Source of the DNA: Vitrella brassicaformis
Lineage: Eukaryota; Sar; Vitrellaceae
NCBI GenBank assembly: GCA_001179505.1
Contig: CDMY01000666.1
Coordinates: 1-64,000 of the forward strand
Direction: 5' to 3'
DNA length: 64,000 bases
Below are positions 10,101-25,042 of the stretch, one piece after another. The first letter of the stretch is position 1, and the number at the start of each line of letters is the position of its first letter. Under the pieces are notes generated by a model, which searched no databases, was not told where the DNA came from, and saw nothing but the letters and a program-made list of their open reading frames with translations. The position numbers and the translations under genes were made by a program.

Positions 10101-11163
10101 CATGGAGCCGTTCATGGTGAGCTACCTCGTCCCCCCGCCGACCACCACGACCTACGCGCCCTACATGACACCCGACGGCACGTAAGTGGGACGATGGATG
10201 CGGAAAGGGATGATGGATCGATGGGCCGAGCAATGATGGATGGATCTCTGTCTGGATACAGGATTGTGCCCAAGGCCACTGTCCTTCAGAGGACCTACCT
10301 GGGCGACGTTAAGGTGCGCGTCCTTTCGCCCCGACTGGTTCGTTACGACAATTACACGACTGCCGACTACGAGTAAGGCGATGGACAAGAGGATGATGGG
10401 CACACAAACTGATGAATGGATGGATGGGTCATTGCTGGTGTGGTTGATCTGTGTGTGTGAGTGCAGCGAGTTCGACAAGGTGGTCGTACACGAGTCGTTC
10501 CGGCTCGGCTGCAGAACGGTGCGGTCATGGTACACCGGCCGGACCTGGACCTTCACCGTCCCCAAGCCACCCACCACCGTCACCCCCACATCGCCACCCT
10601 GCGCCATCCCCGCCCCCGTCATAGAGGCCGTCAAGCGCGGCACCGCGGACAGCAAGGAGGCCAAGCCAGGCCCCCCCGCTGTCGGCCCGTCTGCCTCGAC
10701 TCTCTTTGAGTCGGGGCAGACGGACATGCCCGAGAGCCCAGCCAGCGGCTCACGCCGCCCCAGCGTCAGCGGCCCAGGATCGCCCGTGGCGCCCCGGCGC
10801 GCCAGTCAGCCGCAGCTGCCGCCCGTCCCGGAGCAGGCTCTCGCGGTGCCGTCGGCGGCCATCACGCCCCCCCAGCAGCAGCCAGAGGGAGAGGGAGAGC
10901 GAGAGGGCGCGGGAGCGGGGGCGAGCGATGGTGAAGGAGAGGCCGAGGCGGCGGCTGGGGGCGAGGCGGCGGCTGCGACGTGTGAGCCTCAGGCTGCCCG
11001 TCCGTCACGCTGGGAGGCCGTGAGCGACAACCCGCTGGACGGCTGGTGGTTCAGGGTGGTTGGGGACTGGGAGATCTACGTCCCCCACCCCCTGCCACCT
11101 GTCCTCTACGTGGCGGCCAATTACCTGTTTGCGGCACTCCTGGCACCCTTCCTCCTGTGGTAA
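10101..11163 (+). CDS. Module-family gene P2, compact membrane-anchored protein
   Basis: The cleanest member of the unrecognised family, with three exons. Exon 1 starts at ATG 10101 (MEPFMVSYLVPPPTTTTYAP) and has a GT donor at 10182. Exon 2 (about 10261-10373) holds the module QRTYLGDVKVRVLSPRLVRY then TTADYE. Exon 3 (about 10467-11163) holds HESFRLGCRTVRSWYTGRTW, a Pro-rich linker, a Ser/Pro block (FESGQTDMPESPASGSRRPS), a Glu/Ala/Gly-rich stretch and a C-terminal hydrophobic helix (VLYVAANYLFAALLAPFLLW) ending directly at TAA. That suggests a tail-anchored membrane protein with a cytosolic N-terminal part. M2 at 23375-24554 is the inverted counterpart. Function unknown. Confidence 0.65.
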
Positions 11164-13818
11164 GCAAAGCAAGCCGCACACAGACAGACAGACGTACAGC
11201 ACACTGTGGGCGGACGCACCTGTTGTGTGTATGTTCGTTCTCTGTGGTGTCTGTCTGTTGTGTGTGGCTGTGCAGAGGGGAGGGGAGGTGCAAGTGGACC
11301 AGACTCCTCTCTCTACCTCTCTCCCCCCCTCCCTGTCCGTCGTCTGTTGGCTGGCTGGTCGCTGCCTGTGGTGCTATGTGTGTTTGTGGGTCGATTGGTT
11401 GCGCTGCTGAGCCTGGATGGATGGATGGATGGATTTGCTACACGTACGCAGCTGTGCACCAGTTGTGATGCCACGCTCACCTAGTGCCCACTCACTCACT
11501 CACTCACGCGGCCCATTTCATGTTTGTGTGCCTACTCAGACAGAGAGACAGACAGACACACACACAGACGGTGTGTGTGTGGGGTGCGTGGGCATCACCG
11601 CCTCCCTTTTACGGCTGTGTGGCCCGTGAGAGGTGGTTTGCTGACTCTGTGTGGCGCCGCCCGTCCCCCGGCTGTTTCCTCTCCACTTGTCACGTACGAG
11701 AGGAGACGGCCGGGCGATTGGCCGACTGCCATCTCCCCCTCTCCCTCTCTCCCTTTCTCTCTCCCTCTCCGTGGTGTGAGTGTGGCGGGCGGGATGTGTC
11801 CATTTGTGAATGGGCGGGCTCGTGTGGTGTGTGCCGGGGAAGGCGAGGGGCTCGTGTGGTGTGTGTGTGTGGGCGGGGCTGTTATGTAACATAAGCGCGT
11901 CACACACGTCGCGCGTTTTGTCGGAAAGACACGTAAGTCCACATAAGCGTGTCGTTTGTACATTGGTGACTGACGGCCTTCATTCTTCTGCTTTCAAGTG
12001 AACTCATTTGGGAGTCTGCCTATGTCTGATGCCCACCCACACACAGCCAGGCAGGCAGACAGACAGATGAAGGGATGGGCTCAGCAGCTGAGCTGCCTGG
12101 CGTGTCGAGTGTCCTGTCGGTTATCTATCTGCTATCTCCTTTTGGACAGAGGGTCTCCCTCCGTCCCTCCCCTCTCTCTCTCTCTCCCTCTCCCTCTCTC
12201 TCTCTCTCGGTTGGGGTCAGTCAATATCTATTCAGCACTGATGGTGATTTGTGTTTCGTCGTGTGAGTGAATCATCGATCTCTCTAGAGAGACTGCACCG
12301 ACACACAACAGACACACACACACGCACACACGAGGAGGGAGGCAGGCAGGCAGGGAGGGAGGGATAAGGGCAGGAAGAACGACACACTCATCTTGTGACC
12401 CAAAGAGAGAGTCTCCGATGAGCTAGGTAGCTGCTTTAAGCAATGCCCTCCCTCCCTCCCTCCCTGTGTCCCTGTGTCCCTCCCTCCCTGTCCGTCGTCT
12501 GTTGGCTGGCTGGTCGCTGCCTGTGGTGCTATGTGTGTTTGTGGGTCGATTGGTTGCGCTGCTGAGCCTGGATGGATGGATGGATGGTTTCGTGTGCCTG
12601 CACGTGTGTGAGCGAGACATAGCAAGGAAAGAGTGTGGTGGTAGAGAGAGAGAGAGATGTCGCGTGCGTCGCTGTGTGTGCCTGAGGGCATGCGACTTGC
12701 TGTTTTTTCCCCACTTCTGATGCGTGTGGTCACCCAGACAGACACACACGTACATCTTCTTTCTCTACTTTGCCAATGCGTTGCAGATGGATGGATGGAT
12801 GGATGCCGCCCCGCTCCGCCTCCATGCGCCTTACATGCCCCTTGGCCCCCCCGCTGTCTGCGTGTGTGTGTGTTCGGCTGTGCCACGACACGGACCACAA
12901 CACACAGCAGAGGCCAGGCAGACACATGTGTGATGCTGCATGGCAGACAGGGAGTGTGGGTGATGGGGAGATGCCGTGCGCTCGCCTCTGTTTTTCAGCA
13001 ATTCTGCCCGTTCGTGTGCAGTGTGGGACGGCTGGCCAGTGTCCTCTAATCGTTGCTACCCGACGTGCTGCTGTGTCCTCTGTACGGTGGCACCACATGA
13101 GTTTCTTTTTCCACCTGTGTCCACTGACAGCATGGCTGGATGACTGCGTGGGTGCTGTGGGCCTGAATGACGTGACGTGGACGGTGCTGGTGATTCGCAC
13201 GTGGTCGCCTGGCAATTTTGTCGTATGGCCGGTGTGTGGCTGTGCATATGGATGGATGGATGGCTGGATGGCTGAATCAATGAATGAATGAATGAATGAG
13301 GAAAGGGCCGAGGGTTCTTTTTTGCTGTGGTGACCGACTCTGCACACGTCATGAATTAACGCTGAAGGGCCTCCCTTAGTTCGTCCATCATAGCATAGCA
13401 TAGCGTCTTTTTGCTGGTCGACAACAGACAGCGCCCTCTCACCCCACTAAGCGACCTGACGGCATCCATCCACAGCCAAGCACAGTGCCAAAACAGTCAT
13501 GAAAAGGTGAAAACGTATCCTCACGCACACACACAGACAGACACACACACATGCACACAGGGAGTGGGTCTCAGCCTCATCAGCCAGCCGCCCATCAATC
13601 GTCAGCATATCACTCACTCTCAATAAACGCATTGAGAGAGCGGCAAACAAGCGACAGACAGACGGGACGGCCGCCGAACTTACCTTGGCTATCTGTTATG
13701 TCAGCCCCCCTAGCCAAGCTACTAGATGGGTCGACTCGGCCTTGGGAATGTCATCATGCAACCCACCCACCCACGTGTGTGTGTGCGTGCAGTGTGGGGC
13801 TGCCCACCTGTTAGTTCG
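11164..13818. other. Gene-poor microsatellite region
   Basis: This interval holds (TCTG)n, (GGAT)n, (CT)n and (CA)n runs and no reading frame with family signal on either strand. It contains one direct repeat (see next entry). The 3' end of the NSUN2-type gene abuts its right edge. Confidence 0.6.
11328..11432. repeat. ~105-bp direct repeat, copy 1 (copy 2 at 12483-12587)
   Basis: The stretch from ccctgtccgtcgtctgttgg through 'gctgctgagcctggatggatgg' is repeated essentially without change at 12483-12587, about 1.15 kb downstream. Both copies are flanked by C/T-rich DNA and end in a (GGAT)n run. One frame stays open in both copies, but nothing around them supports a gene. Confidence 0.85.
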
Positions 13819-17225
<3,407 letters not shown>

Positions 17226-17281
17226 TTTGCCGGGATCTGCGCGCTTAGAATTGGCGAGCTTGAAGGTGGGAGGTAAGCGAA
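17226..17281. promoter_or_regulatory. 56-bp head-to-head intergenic region
   Basis: Only 56 bp separate the start codons of the methyltransferase (-) and the coiled-coil gene (+). Any promoter must overlap one or both 5' leaders. No TATA-like element is obvious. Confidence 0.5.
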
Positions 17282-20200
17282 ATGGAGCCTAGAGATGCCT
17301 ATCAGGAGCTGGACGACATCCACCGAGGCATCCTTGCACTGCAGAAAGAGGTGCCGCGTCAGAGAGATGTGGCCAACGCCATCAGCCACCTCACGGACAA
17401 ACAGGTGGAACTGCAGTATACAGCCGGGGCAGGGCTGCCGAAGGGAGGGGGATCGGGGGGGCCACTCTCCAGTCGGTTGGCCGTCATATGCTATGCGCAG
17501 ACACACATACACGGCATCCCCTTCGATGGGGCGCTGAAAAGGTAAGGTCAGCTCACGTGGGGCTCCTGTGTTCATGGCTGTACGTGCTTGTGTGTGCATG
17601 TATTTGTGTGTGCAGGGTGCTCAAGAAGCGGGCGAATGTGTTGCCGAGTGCCGGATGGTCGTCAGGAGCCAAGCAGAGGAAGTTTCTGCAGGAGGCGACA
17701 CTTGCAGCACTCGCCCCGACAAATCGATGGGGGCCTGGCGGCCTGAAGGTACCACAGCACGTTATGGACCAATCCATCACCAGCTATTCGATTGCCGTTT
17801 GTGTCTGTGTGACCACCAGTCGTATCTTGAGAAAGGAGTTGCGAAGGAGGCGACCAAGGCGCTCACACAGGGCGAAAGTCAAACTGGGAAAGGCCTCACA
17901 CACGACGAGGCGGCAGCCTTCCTGGTCACGGAGGATGCGCATGCCGTGTCTACAACAGACAACGACGTCACCAAGAAACTTCAGGCCAGCTTCACCGAGC
18001 CTGCCCTTTCGGCTCTCGTCCACACCCACTTCGGCACACGCAGGCCTCCAGAGTCCATGCTGAGGCACATCCACGAGCAGACGATGATCGAGTGCGCACA
18101 GAAAGGCATCCCGCCCCCATCAATGGACAGCCGGGGGGAGGAGGGGCTCGTCAATGTGCTGGCTGATGCGCTGACAATCGATTTGGAAAAAGTCGAGTAT
18201 CCCTTTCGCGAAACGGCGAAGCGGCCGGGGTTTGTGAGTGTACAGGTGACCACGCGGCTGCCGACGGCCATTTGGGACCCTGTCGATCCGTCCAAGAAGT
18301 CCATCACGAGCAACGAGCTGTCGAGCGGCGTGTTTGTGGCCAGATGTGACTTTGAGCCGGGGACGGTGCGGCACCTCAGATTCACCATCTCGCACAACCA
18401 ACTGATCAAGTGAGACAGCATACGAAGCCGCCCAAAACTGTCACTCGGTGTGTATCTGTGGTTGGTCAGGACGTTGGTGGGACATCTGGCGCAACCTGAG
18501 GCATCCTTTGAGAGGCGGCTGCGCAAGAAGTTCTCCGACGGCGAGGCGCAGTGTGCCCTCATCAAACATGCTGTCGCAGACCTGTGCAGGAGGTGCGCAG
18601 CCACACACTAGCACACACAAGAGAGCTGCTATCCTTCTTATCTGTGTCAGATCTCCACTGATCGCTCCAACAGACAGGTCTCATCGACAGGCGGCCAAGG
18701 ACGCCTCCCGCGCCCCCTCCTCCCTTCTCCCAGACACCAGCGTGACTGAGTGGCGGCAGCCGACAGCAGCGGATGTTGCGTCAAGGTCTTCGGCAAAGAA
18801 GTCAACACTCGCGCCGCACGGCCACAAGAGCGAGGGCGGGAGGGAAGAGGGAAGGCGCATTGGGTTGGGAAAAGGGATGGGGGAGCTGCTGGACTTGCTC
18901 ATGGGGCAGCTGAGCCGATTTGCTAAGGTCGTGGGACCGTTCCTGCAGGTGGGTGTCTGTGTCTCCTCTATGCGTGGGATCGCATGGGGCACTGTTGTGC
19001 GCTTGTGTCTGTCTGTCTCAGGGGGCCCCTGGCTGTGTAGACTTGATATCTCTCGGCGTGCTGCGGATAATGGATGACGTCATCGACACATACGAGAACC
19101 AAATGGAAGAGGTGCACCCACAGCCCAAGCCACAGACGCCCATGGATCGATGGCATCGACAACGTACGTATGTGTGTGTGTGTACGTCTGTGTTAGGACA
19201 GCGATGGGCACAGGCGGGCGCTGAGTGAGAAGGACAGAGAGATCGACGACCTCCTGGAGCGCCAGAAGCAGAACGAAGGGGCGGGGTCTGCCTACATGAA
19301 GCTGAAGGAAAAGTACCGAGAGCTCAAGGAGGAGATGCAGAAACAGGAAGACATGTGGTGAGCACGCCACGCACACACACAGGCAGTCAGGCAGGCTGCA
19401 CTTGCACTTGGATCGAGCGACCCTTTGTGGGTGTGTTGCAGGTCTGACTTGTTGCGGCAGAAGAATGACTTGGAGGTGGAGAATGAGGAGCTGCACGACC
19501 GGGTGGAAGAGATGGAAAGGATCATCAAAGCCTCCCAGGAAGGTACAAATGAGTGGAGTGGTGGAAATGGCGGTGATGGATGGCTGCTACACGCACTGGC
19601 AGGAATGGATGAGCCTCCCGCCGAGCCATCGACGGGCACGCTACAGAGCCCTAAGATACCTGGTGCTGTGCCGCCAGCCGATGGGATCAGCAGGCGCAAG
19701 TCGATGATGTACATCATGCAGAAGATGGTCATGCGCATGCCGGCAGCCACACAGACGGGCGACCTGAGTGAGCACGACGACCAGCGGGAGATCCATAGCC
19801 TCTTCGACGGCCTCAGTTTTTTTCAGGTGGGTGCATGCTACACACAGCACAAGTCATGTCTCACTTAATCCAAGATCGTCTGTTTATTTTGATGCGTGTG
19901 TGTGCGTGTGTGTGTGTCTGTAGGATAGGACGGCAGACTTTCTGTATGATCCCGTGAAGAGGAGATACAAGAGAAGGGCCGCAGCGGTACGAGCCTCACG
20001 ACGATCGGTGGCAATGTTGTGTCATGTCTCGTCCCTGATGTCTGCTGGCAGGAGGAGGGACTAGACGTGATGTCGAAACAAAGGTAGTCGATTACCACTC
20101 TGCACATTTCTTTCAAAGAGGCGTATGGCTGCATCTCTTTTTTGTGCAGGGACAAAGTGAAGAAGACGCTCACGGCACTCTGCCAAGCTCAGATGGATAG

Positions 20201-22877
20201 CATTGCCCAAAAGGCTGGGCCGTCCCTGGGTGACTCACGCAAAGCCATCCAACAAGCACTCACCGACCAGGCAGACGCTAGGTACGCCATCCACATGTGA
20301 TATCGAACACCCCTGTTCGAAGCGTGTGTGCGTGCGAATATGCAGGTATCGTTCTCTCGTGGATCGGCTGGATCAGTCATATGAGCTGTACGAGGGCGAA
20401 TACAAGGCACTGTCCGCCTCACTCAAGAAGCTGCAGGTGGGTTTAGGTGCCCCCGCCCGTTGCGTGGGCCGACACTTTCGGATGCGTTTGCTATTCTCCT
20501 TTTCTATGGAGCAGCAAGAGAAGTCCATTGTGGGTCTGAGTGAGGAGGTCTCGCCACTCAGATCGAACAAGGAGACGCAAACAGATGCGGTGAGACAAGG
20601 AGGAGGGGCCCACCTGTGTGCGCGTCGCTGTGTGTCATCCTGTCTGTCTGCTTGTGTGTCAGTCTCTCAAGGCGACTGTGGCCAAGCGTGTGCGTCGCAT
20701 GAGTCAGGAGGACTTCCTCAAAGACACCGGCACAAAGCCATCCACACTCACCAAAGAACAGGTATCCCGCACATACACAATCCTACGATCTAGAAGAGCC
20801 CGCAGACATCTGGTTGATGGATCAGTTTGCCGCTGAGGGCAGAGACATCCTCGTCACATGGGCCAGCCGACTGCTCAAAGCAAGCGAGCCCATGCAGACA
20901 CATAGATGGACGCCCATGCAATGTCCTGTCTCTGCTGCTAATCGGCTTTTCAGGAGCAAGAGGGTCCGCTGTCCGGTGTTAATCGCTATCGGCTGACGCA
21001 GCACCTCACCACCTACTACCTGCGGAAATACGGCCTCGTCTCCCTCACCAATGCGGCCAAACAGAACTTCAGCAGCGCCGTCACCGGGCAGCTGAGCAGC
21101 AACCACTTCGCACAGCTAATCATCAGGCACGCACAACTCACATGACACACAAGCATTGACACCTCCTTGTCTCACGTGGGGTGATGAATCGACCGTCAGG
21201 ATGTTGTGCGACGAGACTGACGACGCCGACTCATACCCCTTGCCGGACTTTCTCGAGTCCAAGATGCAGCACCAGTTCATCAACAAGGGCCACTCACACA
21301 CTAACGGCTCGACAGACTTTGCCAACGAAGGATTCCTGCGCCTGAAATTTCGCAAGTTGGGGAGGCTGGCAGCTCAGCAGACGTCTCTCGCTGTGCGGCT
21401 GCTGCACGAAATGGACACCATTTGGAAGGGCGACAAGGACAGCAAGAAGACAAAGAGGCGGAGCGGGCCAACGGGCGAAGTGCAGGGCGTGGATGTGTGC
21501 CTGCAAGCGGCGAATGCGTGAGGGACCATTGCGTGCAAGGCGAATGAAATGTGTGTTGGCTCTTTTCAAAACGTCAGGCTTTTGAAGGATGCATCGCCTG
21601 TGCTGACACATGAGTTCCACCGATGTCTGGCAGACTTTGCCCACATGGAGTCAGAAGCCGCCGCCACTCCAAATGGCGACGTAGGCACAAAAGATAACAA
21701 GGAAGAGCCACATCCCACCGTGCTTGTGTGTCCTGCTTGCTGTCTCTATGCAGGGCAGTCGCACGTCGTCTGGCGATCCTCTGGTGCGCCTGGCTGCGTT
21801 GGTGGGGATGTGCATCGTCAGCTACATGAAGAAGGCAAAGCCGCACACAGTCGTCGCCGGCACCTGGCCAGTGGACTCATGGCAGCTCATTGCCAAGGGT
21901 GGGCTGAAGAGCGGGAAGAGGAGTAAAGGGTGCTTGTGTGCATTCCTTGGATGTGTGTGTCTGCGGGCGTCAGGCGAAGAGAATGCCTCATTTGAGAGTG
22001 TCTACAAGTGGCTGAGACACAAGGCCAAAGTGCACTTCAACCGGGTGAGCGCACTGGCCGTCTCTTATCCAACCGATTACTTGGACACCTTACGTGTGCA
22101 TGTCAGAGTGAGATATCTGCCGTGTTTGCTCGGGAAGGTCTCGTCGACAAGGACAGTGCCGCGGACGGGGCAAATGCGACCGTCAGCGGACCCGCGTTCA
22201 GGAGACTTTTCATGTAATGAGAGACTGCACGGGCAGACAGATGAGAGTGTCTGGACGGTGTCTGTGTGCGCGTGTGTGTGGAATGGTGTCAGGAAGACCA
22301 TGACAGCCGATTATGCGTGTGTCGTGTCCGACGCGTCTGCCATGTGGTGCATAGTCATCGCGGCGGTGCAGGAGCACTATCACAAAGCCGACGTCATCAA
22401 CACCATATTCGACCAATTCGCCACCTCTGGTAAGGTTACAGAGACAAAGAGGGAGAGACATGAATACGGTCCTCTATGCTTGTGGTGTCTGTCGATGTGA
22501 TGTGATGTGGCGAGCAGGTGACGGCCTGTTGCAGCTGGATGAGTTTTCTGCTTTCATGCGGCACCTCGACAGCAACGTCTCCGAGAGCACCATCGAGTCC
22601 ATCTACGTCACATCCATCGACTACGGTACGCCACGTGTCCCGTGTCTCACCTCTCTTCTCTTCATTACCTTGTGCCTCTGTTCATCTCTCAGGCGAGGCT
22701 GACGCCTTCAGCAAGGCAGGTCTGCTGGCATGTCTGGAGGACTTCTCCTTCTTCGCTTCGCCCAACTTCCTGTCTCGGTCTGAGGAGCTGATCGAGCTGG
22801 CGAGGAGGCAAGAGCCATCCCTCACGCCCCTGAGCCACAGCAGCAGCAGCAGCAGCTCTGCATCGGGGCGTGATTGA
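17282..22877 (+). CDS. Long coiled-coil protein with EF-hand-like C terminus
   Basis: Multi-exon gene of unknown function. It starts at ATG 17282 (MEPRDAYQELDDIHRGILAL). The N-terminal third includes AFLVTEDAHAVSTTDNDVTK and RHLRFTISHNQLIK. The middle is strongly charged and heptad-like (ALSEKDREIDDLLERQKQ and DLEVENEELHDRVEEMERII, about 19210-19540), so probably coiled coil. Further conserved-looking exons code for YRSLVDRLDQSYELYEGEYK (20345-20410), RLTQHLTTYYLRKYGLV, and LRHKAKVHFNRSEISAVFA. Near 22430-22560, IFDQFATSGDGLLQLDEFSA looks like a degenerate EF-hand (glycine and final glutamate kept, first ligands lost). It ends with a Ser-rich tail (SHSSSSSSSASGRD) at TGA 22875. One intron (20880-20953) appears to use a GC donor. 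The splice around 20760-20800 does not resolve cleanly. Cytoskeletal or scaffold role is a guess. Confidence 0.75.
20880..20953 (+). other. Candidate GC-AG intron (74 nt)
   Basis: The exon ends ...TGG-GCC-AGC-CGA-CTG-CTC-AAA, followed by GCAAGC, and resumes after TTTTCAG with GAG-CAA-GAG. The frame joins as SRLLK-EQEGPLSG. No GT donor nearby restores this frame. Confidence 0.6.
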
Positions 22878-23374
22878 TATGATGCTCGTGTGATCCCATT
22901 CGCTTTCATTGTGGGTGCCTTCGGTCAGTGTACAGTGAGCAGATTTGAGCTGTCAGTGACATGACGGACACTTGGGTGGGTCCAATACATTGTCCTGTGC
23001 TGACGTGGGAACAATATACGAAGAGACACCACAATATAAAATGTAGGCAACGATGAGCAAAAGGAGAGGGGATGGGAATCTGCCGGTCGCTCGGCCGCGC
23101 TCTCTGTGTGTGTCACAGAGGAGAGAAAACAGCCGAGCCGTTCACCCTTTCCAAACAATACACAGCCAGACAGAGCGACAGCAGGAAAGTCAGTCAGTCA
23201 GTCGAACCCTTCCCCCCTCCCCATACGCACGCACACCCGCGTGACTTAGTCTGTGTTTGCGTCTATCTGGCCTTCCTCCTTGCTGTGACACATTCAGGTC
23301 CCCTCTGCACAGCCACACACAACAAACACGACAGAGAATGAACATACACAGGTGCGTCTGTCTGTGTGTGCGGC
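22878..23374. other. Convergent 3' flanks with a relic 'YILY' unit
   Basis: Lies between the stop codons of the coiled-coil gene (+) and M2 (-). Near 23025-23055 the minus strand has the attttatatt-containing unit also found at 9001 and 24545 (reading VAYILYCGVSS), without a surrounding gene. The rest is CA-rich. Confidence 0.55.
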
Positions 23375-24554
23375 TTACCATAAGAGGAATGGTGCCAAGA
23401 GTGCCGCAAACAGGCCATTGGCCGCCAGGTACAGGACAGGTGGCAGCGGGTGGGGGACGTAGATCTCCCAGTCCCCAACCACCCTGAACCACCAGCCGTC
23501 CAGTGGGTTGTCGCTCACCGCCTCCCAACGCGACGCACGGGCAGCCTGAGGCTCACACGTCGCAGCCGCCGCCTCGCCCCCAGCCGCGGCCTCGGCCTCT
23601 CCTTCACCATCGCTCGCCCCCGCCTTCGCCCCCTCGGCCTCTCCCCCACCCTGTCCCTCCTCCTCCTGCTGCTGCTGCTCCCGGACTGGCGGAAGCTGCG
23701 GCTGACTGGCGCGCCGGGGCGCCACGGGCGACGCCACTCCTGTGCCGTTGGTGACGCTCGGGCGGCGTGAGCCGCTGGCTGGGCTCTCGGGCATGTCCGT
23801 CTGCCCCGACTCAAAGAGAGTCGAGGCAGACGGGCGGACAGCGGGAGGGCCTGGCTTGGCCTCCTTGGCGTCGACTCGGAGCTTGAGGGCCTCGATGAAG
23901 GGTGCGGGGATGGCAAAGTAGGGGGTGATGGTGGGGTGACGGTGGTGGGTGGCTTGGGGACGGTGAAGGTCCAGGTGCGGCCGCTGTACCAGGAGCGCAC
24001 CGTCCTGCAGGCGAGTCGGTACCGGGACTCGAGCACGACTTTGTCGAACACGCTGCACTTATTCACACACACAGGTCACACCGAATGAATGAGCCATCCC
24101 TCCCTCCGTTTGTTGTGTGCCCATCATCCCTCTCGCCTGCCGCCTTACTCGTGGTTCGACGTCGTGTATTCGCCGTAGTGGGTGAAAGTGGGCGTCAGGA
24201 ACCGCCCCTTGACGTCGCCCAGGTAGGTCCGCTCGTGGACCGTCGCCTTCGGCACAGTGCTGCACACAGACAGAGATCCATCCATCCATCCATCCATCAT
24301 TGCCCAGCCCATCCATCCATCATCCTTTCTCGCACCCATCGTCCCACTTACGGCCCGTTTGCCGTGTATGGGGCGTAGGTCGTGGTGGTGGTGGTGGGAG
24401 GCGCCCCTTCAGCTTGCCGAGGTAGGTCCGCTCCCTCGTCAACTTCTTCTGCACACTCCTGCACATAGACAGACACAAACCATCCATCCATCCATCCACT
24501 TCCCCACCCACCGTCTCACTTACGTGCCACCTTGATTCTTCCAAGCAGAGACAT
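23375..24554 (-). pseudogene. Module-family gene M2, inverted counterpart of P2, frameshifted
   Basis: Reads leftward as the counterpart of P2. Its exons carry ERTYLGKLKGR (about 24430), ERTYLGDVKGRFLTPTFTHY then TTSNHE (about 24250-24150), and LESRYRLACRTVRSWYSGRT (about 24040-23965). The Ser/Pro block (FESGQTDMPESPASGSRRPS) follows, then the Glu/Ala/Gly stretch and the same C-terminal helix (VLYLAANGLFAALLAPFLLW), ending at 23375. Between the VPKPPTTVTP codons and IPAPFIEAL, M2 has 26 nt where P2 has 24, so the frame breaks near 23930. The exon near 24430 is also 1 nt longer than its P1b counterpart. Long open frames continue after both breaks, so decay is recent, or these are sequence errors. 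Confidence 0.6.
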
Positions 24555-24823
24555 CAGAATATAAAATGGAGACAACGATGGCCAAAAAGGTACCACTCCC
24601 TCACACACACTGCACACGTAGCACAGAGACGTCAAAGGGCAACATCGATCAGCCAGACAGAAATGGAAACACGTGTGGTGTGTGAGGCCATGTGTGGGTG
24701 GTGCTCGGTGGAAAACGGTTGACTGAATCGACAGCCAGCCACCAGCAACACGAAGGATCCGCCTCAGCCCCTGAATGCACACACAAGCAACAACACAAAC
24801 ATACAGAGCGGCCCTCCTCTCTC

Positions 24824-24871
<48 letters not shown>

Positions 24872-25042
24872 TGTGTGTGTATCTTACGTGAGGGCAAGGT
24901 ATATTGGGAGTCCCAGGAGGTAGACGGTGAGGCAGAGGAGGGGCACCCACCAGAGCCTTCTGTGTCGTGTAGGGGGCCTAGGTGGTGGTGGTTGACGGGG
25001 GAGGAGGTACTGGACGCGGGCCGAACAGACGATGGCGGCCAT
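24520..25042 (-). CDS. Module-family gene M1, small two-helix membrane protein
   Basis: The exon starting at ATG 25042 reads MAAIVCSARVQYLLPRQPPP, then RRLWWVPLLCLTVYLLGLPI, a good membrane helix, ending at a GT donor near 24890. The last exon (about 24600-24520) reads GTFLAIVVSILYSDVSAW and stops at TAA. It is the counterpart of the P1 terminal exon. Middle exons are uncertain. Upstream on the same strand are module remnants (HYGEYTT-like and KYTTANHE at about 25265-25230; TYTTADYE at about 25600), so this may be the 3' part of a longer, partly decayed gene. Confidence 0.4.

Noticed and set aside
22840..22865. CRISPR-like or satellite array from repeated CAG codons
   Set aside because: A short trinucleotide run encoding poly-Ser; no spacers or repeats of fixed length anywhere in the window.
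24840..24890. TG microsatellite as a replication origin or telomere-like element
   Set aside because: Such runs are common in introns throughout the window and have no distinguishing context.
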